Shown: in pieces, positions 6,661 through 12,605 of the stretch
Layout of the letters: every line of letters starts with the position of its first letter
Position numbering within the stretch: the stretch's first letter is position 1
Source of the DNA: JBAPRR01 sp049281195
GTDB lineage: Bacteria > Actinomycetota > Acidimicrobiia > Acidimicrobiales > CAVXTF01
Reading direction: 5' to 3'
DNA: 14,747 bases
Assembly: GCA_049281195.1 (NCBI GenBank)
Contig: JBAPRR010000425.1
Span: 1 to 14,747 of the forward strand
Notes under the pieces: model-generated
The model's database searches: none
What the model saw: the letters and a program-made list of their open reading frames with translations, nothing else
Told to the model about the DNA's origin: nothing
Made by a program: the position numbers and the translations under genes

Positions 6661-8538
6661 TCAGCTCCCGTAGGCGCAGAAGCCCGATGCGCCGATCGTG
6701 GTGTGGTCGTCAGGATTGAGCTTCTCTGGCAGCGTGTCCCCCGTTCCTCCCAGCTCCGGAGATGCGCTGTCTATCACCTTGCGCCAAAGAGCCTGGGTGC
6801 GGGGAGCCACGATGCGGGCGGCTTCTGAACTGAAATTGAAGAATGCGACCAACTGCTCGGGTCCGCTCCACGCTCTTCTGACCATCCGCAGGACGCCCGG
6901 AGAACAGACATCAGCGACGTTTCCGAACCTGTGCGCCCGCCCGAGCACGGGGTGCGAGGTTCTCGTGGCGAGAAGTCCCCTGTAGGTATTCCAGACTCGC
7001 GCATGATCTCCCTCGGCGACGAGACCGAGGTCCAACCGAGCCATCTGAAATGTTGCCGGGTCGATCGGATCCAGAGGCTCTTCGTCGAGACCGAGGCTCA
7101 TCATCTCGGCTGTTCGTCCGCGGCGCACGGCCTCCAAAAGGTCTGGATCGTCGTGGTCGACGAAATACGGGAACGGGGCATCCTCTGCGTACTCCTCACC
7201 CATGAAGAGCATCGGGACGCCGGGTGACAACAGGAGAACCGCGGCGCACAACCTCAGTTTCTCCACGTCCAGGTATTGAGACAGCCGTTCGCCGCGCGGT
7301 CTGTTGCCGATCTGGTCGTGGTTCTGGTCGAAGATGACCAACCTGTCAGGAGCGATACCCACAGAAGAAGCTCCATGGTGTCGCTTGCGATGTTCGGAGT
7401 ATTGACCTTGAAGGACAAATCCTTCTGAGATGGAGCGTGCAAGCTGGTCGAGCGTGCCGAAGTCCGCGTAGTAACCGAACCGCTCGCCGGTTACTGCCGC
7501 GTGGAGCGCATGATGGAAGTCGTCGTTCCATTGCGCGCCGATCCCCGTCCCTCCTTCGGAAGCCGGCGTGACCAACTTGGGATTGTTGTCTGCGCTCTCT
7601 GCGATCAGGTGAAGCGGTCTATTTGAGCGCGTTGCCAGCTCGTCGGTTGCTTCGCCCAACTCGAGGAGAAACGGCCGGGCGGTGGTGTCGAAGATGCTGT
7701 GTACGGCATCGAGCCTCAGTGCGTCGACGTGGAACGCGGAGAACCACCACAGCGCATTGGTCACGAAGAAACGGCGGACTTCGTCGGAGAAATCGCCGTC
7801 GAAGTTGACGGCGGGTCCCCATGGGGTCCGGTACCGGTCGGTGAAGTACGGGCCGAACGAGCCGAAGATGTTTCCTTCGGGGCCGAGGTGGTTGTAGACG
7901 ACGTCGAGAATCACCGCCAGGCCGACCTGATGCGCAGCATCGACGAACCGCTGGAATGCCTTCGGCCCGCCGTAAGAGTCCTGAACGGCGAAAGGAAAAA
8001 CTCCGTCGTAGCCCCAGTTGCGCCGACCTGGGAACTGCGCGACCGGCATGACCTCTACGGCGTTGGCTCCGAGCTCGACGAGGTGGTCCAACTGCACCAC
8101 TGCGGCATCGAAGGTCCCATCTTGGGAGAAGGTCCCCGTGTGCATCTCGTAGATGACCCACCGCCACCACGGCAGAGGGTCGAATCCGCCGTCGTTCCAA
8201 CGGAGAGAAGATGCGTCGAATACTTCGGACTCTCCGTGCACGCCCCGGGGCTGTGACCGCGAGGCCGGATCGGCGAGCTCTGACCCGTCGGGCATCACGA
8301 ATCTGTACAGCGCACCGTCCGAAACGCCGGCAAGTTCGATGTAGTGATAGCCGGCCTCGACCTTCTCGAGCGTCTCCCAGCGCTCCTCGGGCTCCGTTAT
8401 ATGGACCCTCACCTCAGAGGTATCTGGCGCCCAGACCCTGAAGCTCGTGGTTCCCGAGTCGAGTGCGGCAGCCCCGAGAGGAGGCATGTCGATGTATCGC
8501 GCTCCGCCTGGGGCGGAATATGTGTTGGCCGTAGTCAT
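6661..8538 (-). CDS. treZ: Malto-oligosyltrehalose trehalohydrolase TreZ
   Basis: TreZ (EC 3.2.1.141, GH13) cleaves the alpha-1,4 bond next to the trehalose end of maltooligosyl-trehalose, the TreY product, releasing free trehalose. The protein is 625 residues, near the family length. An N-terminal CBM48-like fold begins at FRVWAPDTSEV (33-43). The barrel has VEVMPVAQFPG (161-171), NWGYDGV (174-180) and DVVYNH (212-217). The catalytic residues expected for the family are present: D277 in DALRLDAVHS, E314 in LIAESADNN and D408 in DQNHDQIGNR. The start at ATG 8538 has no obvious Shine-Dalgarno. ATG 8487 (residue 18) has a GGAG about 14 bases upstream and would still keep the whole CBM48 domain, so the true N-terminus may be 17 residues shorter. 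It follows glgB after 33 bases, the longest gap in the cluster, and precedes glgX by 2 bases. Intact; identification is secure. Confidence 0.96.
   Translation of the reverse strand: MTTANTYSAPGGARYIDMPPLGAAALDSGTTSFRVWAPDTSEVRVHITEPEERWETLEKVEAGYHYIELAGVSDGALYRFVMPDGSELADPASRSQPRGVHGESEVFDASSLRWNDGGFDPLPWWRWVIYEMHTGTFSQDGTFDAAVVQLDHLVELGANAVEVMPVAQFPGRRNWGYDGVFPFAVQDSYGGPKAFQRFVDAAHQVGLAVILDVVYNHLGPEGNIFGSFGPYFTDRYRTPWGPAVNFDGDFSDEVRRFFVTNALWWFSAFHVDALRLDAVHSIFDTTARPFLLELGEATDELATRSNRPLHLIAESADNNPKLVTPASEGGTGIGAQWNDDFHHALHAAVTGERFGYYADFGTLDQLARSISEGFVLQGQYSEHRKRHHGASSVGIAPDRLVIFDQNHDQIGNRPRGERLSQYLDVEKLRLCAAVLLLSPGVPMLFMGEEYAEDAPFPYFVDHDDPDLLEAVRRGRTAEMMSLGLDEEPLDPIDPATFQMARLDLGLVAEGDHARVWNTYRGLLATRTSHPVLGRAHRFGNVADVCSPGVLRMVRRAWSGPEQLVAFFNFSSEAARIVAPRTQALWRKVIDSASPELGGTGDTLPEKLNPDDHTTIGASGFCAYGS
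6665..6669 (-). promoter_or_regulatory. Ribosome binding site of glgX inside treZ
   Basis: GGGAG on the minus strand, 6 bases before GTG 6658, overlaps the last codons of treZ. It supports the GTG as the glgX start and implies translational coupling of the two genes. Confidence 0.65.
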
Positions 8539-8546
8539 GTTGTCGT

Positions 8547-8580
8547 GTCTGATCGGTGCAGACGATCCCTGTCAGGATCG
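8547..8580. repeat. Two adjoining small inverted repeats in the glgB-treZ spacer
   Basis: GTCTG (8547-8551) pairs with CAGAC (8559-8563), and CGATCC (8563-8568) pairs with GGATCG (8575-8580). Stems are 5 and 6 bp with 7- and 6-base loops; the two dyads share base 8563, and the second spans the glgB stop (8572-8574). They fill most of the 33-base gap, upstream of a treZ start that lacks a clear ribosome site. No T-tract follows, so this is not an obvious terminator. It may be an RNA processing or translation-modulating structure, or chance. Confidence 0.3.
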
Positions 8581-10488
8581 GATTTCGTGACGGAACAGAC
8601 AACATCCCAGGGGAGGCGCCGTGACGCGCACGCTCGACCATGAGCCCGGCCGAGGCGCAGAGGCGACAGCGGCGGCAAGGTTTCCTATCCCAGCTCCGCC
8701 GTAAATGGGGGCGTCACTGTTCAGGATCTCTGTCCAGAAACCCTCAACCGGAACAGCAATCTCTACGTCGTAGCGGGGAACCGGCGTCAGATTGCACACG
8801 ATCAGGATCCGGCCACCGTGATCGTCGAGCCTCATGAAGCTGAATATCCCGGACGCCGGATCGATCGTCGTCTGCTCATAGCCAATGGGGTCGCAGTCAC
8901 GTTCGTGCAGAGCCGTTTCAGTGCGGTACGCGCGGTTGAGGTCGGTTACCCATCTCAAGACCCCTGCGTGTGGAGGGCTGTCCACGAGGTGCCAATCGAG
9001 CGAGGAGTCGTGCTTCCATTCCGCTCGCTGAGCGAACTCCGAGCCCATGAACAACAGCTTCTTCCCCGGGATCGTGAACTGATACCCGAGAAGCAGGCGA
9101 AGATTGGCGAACTGCTGCCAATCGTCCCCTGGCATCTTGGTGAGGAGGGATCCCTTGCCGTGCACTGCCTCGTCGTGTGACAGCGGGAGCATGAAGTTTT
9201 CGCTGAAGGCGTACACGTTTCTGAAGGTCAGTTCGTCGAAATGCCACTGCCTGTGTATGGGGTTGCGATCGATGAACTGGAGCGTGTCGTGCATCCAGCC
9301 CATGTCCCACTTGTATCCGAAGCCCAAGCCGCCAGACTGAACCGGTCTGGACACTCCGGGCCAAGCCGTCGACTCCTCCGCAATCGTATGAATGTCGGGA
9401 TGATCGGCGTAGATACCGACATTGAGTCCGCGTAAGAAGTCGATCGCCTCGAGATTCTCACGTCCCCCGTAGCGGTTGGGCAGCCACTCCCCTTGCTTGC
9501 GTGAATAGTCCCTGTAGAGCATTGAAGCGACAGCATCGAATCGCAGTCCGTCGACGTGATAAGTCGACAACCAGTGCTGAGCGGACGAGGCAAGGAAGCT
9601 CCTCACCTCGTGACGGCCGTAGTTGAAGACGAGACTGTTCCAGTCGGGATGGACTCCGAGTTGCGGATCGGCATGCTCGTATAGATGAGTGCCGTCGAAC
9701 CGGGCGAGAGCGAACGCATCGCTCGGAAAGTGTGAAGGCACCCAATCGAGCAGGACTCCAATTCCGGCCTGATGGAGCTCGTCGATCAGTCGCATCAGGT
9801 CTTCCGGGGCCCCGTACCGGCTCGAGGCTGCAAAGTACCCCGTTGCCTGGTACCCCCACGAGCCGTAGAAGGGATGCTCGGTCAAAGGAAGCAGCTCGAC
9901 GTGGGTGAAGCCCGTGTTGCGGACATGCTCGACGAGCCGCGGGGCGATCTCGAAATAGGTGAGAAGCCTGTCTGGCTGGCTGGGGTCGCGAATCCATGAG
10001 CCCAGGTGGACCTCGTAGACCGAGACCGGGGCGTTCATGGCGATGCGCGATCCGCGGCCTGTCATCCACGCGTCGTCGTTCCACCTGTAATCGATTTCCC
10101 AGATCTGGGAGCCGGTCCGGGGCGGAATCTCGTATCGAGTGGAATAAGGATCGGCCTTTTCCAGGACCTCTCCTTCTTGTGTGGTGATGGCGTACTTGTA
10201 GATCTGACCGTGTCGAGCGCTTCCGACAGCCCCTTCCCAGATCCCCGACGTTGCCCGGGGAACCAGGAGGTCCACCCCCTGCTGCCAATGGTTGAAGTCT
10301 CCGATCACCGACACGCTTTTAGCGTTAGGCGCCCACACTGCGAAGTACGTCCCGATGTCTTCCGGGACCCTGATCCGGTGGGCGCCGAGCTTGTCGGCAA
10401 GGTCGCGATGGGTCCCCTCGTTGAACAGGTAAAGATCGTCGTCGCTCAAGAGGGTGACTGTGGCCTGCGGGCCCGCTGATCTGGTCAT
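8572..10488 (-). CDS. glgB: 1,4-alpha-glucan branching enzyme GlgB
   Basis: GlgB (EC 2.4.1.18, GH13) cuts an alpha-1,4 glucan chain and re-attaches it by an alpha-1,6 bond, making the branches of glycogen. The protein is 638 residues, the shorter form with a single N-terminal CBM48 domain (about 48-140: YFAVWAPNAKSVSVIGDFNHW) rather than the two N-domains of ~730-residue homologues. The barrel shows HVELLPLTEHPFYGSWGYQ (196-214) and the substrate-loop RYGAPED (224-230). Catalytic residues are visible: nucleophile D318 in HVDGLRFDAVASMLY, acid/base E371 in IAEESTAWPG and D439 in LSHDEAVHGKGS. The C-terminal beta domain ends CCLFRHEIRS. The start ATG 10488 overlaps the malQ stop as ATGA and is preceded by GGAG at good spacing. 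Being next to treS-mak, it fits branching of the polymer made by the GlgE route, but it could equally serve the GlgC/GlgA route if that exists elsewhere. Intact. Confidence 0.97.
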   Translation of the reverse strand: MTRSAGPQATVTLLSDDDLYLFNEGTHRDLADKLGAHRIRVPEDIGTYFAVWAPNAKSVSVIGDFNHWQQGVDLLVPRATSGIWEGAVGSARHGQIYKYAITTQEGEVLEKADPYSTRYEIPPRTGSQIWEIDYRWNDDAWMTGRGSRIAMNAPVSVYEVHLGSWIRDPSQPDRLLTYFEIAPRLVEHVRNTGFTHVELLPLTEHPFYGSWGYQATGYFAASSRYGAPEDLMRLIDELHQAGIGVLLDWVPSHFPSDAFALARFDGTHLYEHADPQLGVHPDWNSLVFNYGRHEVRSFLASSAQHWLSTYHVDGLRFDAVASMLYRDYSRKQGEWLPNRYGGRENLEAIDFLRGLNVGIYADHPDIHTIAEESTAWPGVSRPVQSGGLGFGYKWDMGWMHDTLQFIDRNPIHRQWHFDELTFRNVYAFSENFMLPLSHDEAVHGKGSLLTKMPGDDWQQFANLRLLLGYQFTIPGKKLLFMGSEFAQRAEWKHDSSLDWHLVDSPPHAGVLRWVTDLNRAYRTETALHERDCDPIGYEQTTIDPASGIFSFMRLDDHGGRILIVCNLTPVPRYDVEIAVPVEGFWTEILNSDAPIYGGAGIGNLAAAVASAPRPGSWSSVRVTAPPLGCCLFRHEIRS

Positions 10489-12605
10489 GACTGTGCTCCG
10501 GTGCTTTCAGATATGAGTACCTCGGGTCCGGACCTGGCTGCGGTCAGGGCGTCCATGAGTCCCTCGACCCGGGGGTCACGGAGCGTCGCCAGGCTGTGAG
10601 AGGCCCGCCGCTTGAAGTTGCCTGCCTCCGGGCCGCTCCCCGGATGGTTCTGTTGCTCTGGTTCGAGCCACAGGTCTTCGACGTCGAACATCATCAGTGG
10701 GGCGGGGCTCCGAGACAGGTGCACGAGCACTCCTTTGAGAGCGCCCGACGTCACATCGCTGGTCGTCGCGTCGAGCCCGAGGCTCTCCGAGAGAGCCGAT
10801 CTCCATTCGGCGCGGTCTGTTGTGTCCGACTGTGCCTGTGCAGCATCGATCAGTCCCGACTCTCGTCTCTCGTCGATATCCAGACCGGACCAGTAGCCGG
10901 AGAAGGTTGGCAGATCGTGGGTCCCGAAGGTGGCGATCTGATGATCAGACGGCTCCGGGAGGGGGTTCTCGGTGCTCGAGGAGAACTGGAAGACGAATGA
11001 CGACAACATGCCGTCGCGATCCATGGATCGCCTCACCTCGCCCGGCACTGTGCCCAGGTCCTCGCCCACCACCGCGCAGCCCGCTCTGGTCGACTCGAGC
11101 ACGATGATGGCGTGAAGCTCATCTGCGTTGTACTTGACGTACACCCCGTGTCTTGCGTCTGTCCCGTCGGGGACCCAATACAGGCGATGCAGACCCATCA
11201 CGTGATCGATCCGCACAACAGACGCGCGTGTCATGACGTGCCTCATGCTCGAGATGAAATAGCCGTACCGGCGATGCCGAAGGTTGTGCGGGTGAAGAGG
11301 TGGAAATCCCCAGGACTGGCCGCCCGCGAAGAATGCGTCCGGAGGCGCACCTCCACTCACCTTCGACACGAATGAATCGGGTTCCCACCAGGTGTCGAAC
11401 CCGGAGGGATGCACCCCGATCGGCACGTCGAGGTAGAGACGATCGCCACACTCCTCCTCGAGCTGTTGATCGGCTATCCATTGCACGTAGAGGTGATAGG
11501 CGACCAGGTCTTCGCCAATGGACCCAGACGGAAGAGATCGGGGTGCCGCCTCCGGCCAGGATCGCCAGTGTGCGCCATGATGATCGCATGCCGCCTTGAA
11601 GCGGGCACGTTCCACCAGATGGGGATGCAGCCGGATGAATTCTTCGAACGCCGAGCGACGTTGATTGGTCGCACCCGAGATAGACCGCGCCAGCAATTCG
11701 AGAATCGGTCGCTTCAGCCGCAGTACGGCTTCGAGGTCGGCTAGTTCGAGACCGCTCAACACGGCGAGCTCGTCGGTCAGACCCACCGATTCGAGGATGC
11801 TCCTCGACTTTGAAGCGAACTCGTCTGAGTTGGCGAGCTCCGCAATCGACGGCACGTCGATGTACGCCTCGTTCCAAGCGAGCTTGCTCTCCGGTACGTA
11901 CGGGCCCAGATAACCCTTTTCCGGATCGATGAACGGGGACAGAAGCGGAAGCGTTCCGACGAAGCCGGCTCCGTGGGTGACGGTCAGATCCGCCATGTCG
12001 CCGAGGTTGAGGAACGACCCGATGCCCCAGTCTCCCGATTCAGGGCGTAACGCATAGAGCGGCAGGAACGAGCCCCAGGAGCGTTCTGGCACTGGGCAAC
12101 GTGCCGGGGCCGCGATCAAGAGAGCCTCAGCTGAACGATCTGGCAACTCCACACTGAGAAGGTGGTAGCCCGGAGGAGTCTGCTCGGGCGCCGCAGTGAA
12201 CCGGTAACGAACTATCCCTTCGGCATCCCCGACCGATGGGGAAATCGCGACCGCGGTTTCTGCGAGAGTGGAACGCCATTCCTCCCCATCTTCCATCCGA
12301 AGGGTGACGTGAACCTGTTTGGTGTCGACGCCCGCACCGAGGGTGACGGTAGAGATGGTCGGGGCGCCGGCACGATGTACGACCACCGGCTCGAGGATCC
12401 TGTCCGCCCGCTCGCGTTTGGCGTATTCCAGAGTCGTCTGGGCGTCCCGGGAATTGGAGATCTCCTCTCCAGCCATGGCGGAAAGGACTGCGAGCAGAGC
12501 GTCGTCGTGAGCTTCGATGAAAGTTCCCTGGTTGTTCTGGTACGAGATCTCCACCCCCCAGAACCGTGCGAGGTTGTGAGCGGCGCTGCCAGAAGCGAGG
12601 CTCAC
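10485..12605 (-). CDS. malQ: 4-alpha-glucanotransferase MalQ (amylomaltase) with N-terminal extension
   Basis: MalQ (EC 2.4.1.25, GH77) transfers glucan segments between maltodextrins, recycling short chains such as those left after TreY/TreZ action. The protein is 706 residues, about 200 longer than minimal amylomaltases. The first ~175 residues form the extra N-terminal region, including a beta-rich part (about 72-165), seen in many actinobacterial and enterobacterial MalQs. The catalytic part begins near residue 178 with SFLPLYALRPESGDWGIGSF (179-198). Catalytic residues are D467 in VVRIDHVMGLHRLYW, E515 in VVGEDLGTVP and D564 in FGTHDLPTF. Near the C-terminus the motif that is usually N-W-R reads NFKRR (663-667), a conservative change. 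The start is GTG 12605, overlapping the treS-mak stop as GTGA and preceded by GGAAAGG at 5 bases. The stop overlaps the glgB start as ATGA. Intact and secure. Confidence 0.95.
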   Translation of the reverse strand: MSLASGSAAHNLARFWGVEISYQNNQGTFIEAHDDALLAVLSAMAGEEISNSRDAQTTLEYAKRERADRILEPVVVHRAGAPTISTVTLGAGVDTKQVHVTLRMEDGEEWRSTLAETAVAISPSVGDAEGIVRYRFTAAPEQTPPGYHLLSVELPDRSAEALLIAAPARCPVPERSWGSFLPLYALRPESGDWGIGSFLNLGDMADLTVTHGAGFVGTLPLLSPFIDPEKGYLGPYVPESKLAWNEAYIDVPSIAELANSDEFASKSRSILESVGLTDELAVLSGLELADLEAVLRLKRPILELLARSISGATNQRRSAFEEFIRLHPHLVERARFKAACDHHGAHWRSWPEAAPRSLPSGSIGEDLVAYHLYVQWIADQQLEEECGDRLYLDVPIGVHPSGFDTWWEPDSFVSKVSGGAPPDAFFAGGQSWGFPPLHPHNLRHRRYGYFISSMRHVMTRASVVRIDHVMGLHRLYWVPDGTDARHGVYVKYNADELHAIIVLESTRAGCAVVGEDLGTVPGEVRRSMDRDGMLSSFVFQFSSSTENPLPEPSDHQIATFGTHDLPTFSGYWSGLDIDERRESGLIDAAQAQSDTTDRAEWRSALSESLGLDATTSDVTSGALKGVLVHLSRSPAPLMMFDVEDLWLEPEQQNHPGSGPEAGNFKRRASHSLATLRDPRVEGLMDALTAARSGPEVLISESTGAQS
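10496..10499 (-). promoter_or_regulatory. Ribosome binding site of glgB inside malQ
   Basis: GGAG on the minus strand lies 7 bases before ATG 10488, within the last codons of malQ. It supports the start that overlaps the malQ stop. Confidence 0.6.

Noticed and set aside
7699..8256. 185-codon open frame on the + strand opposite treZ
   Set aside because: It is antisense to the TreZ barrel, which carries the conserved catalytic residues; no independent evidence supports it.
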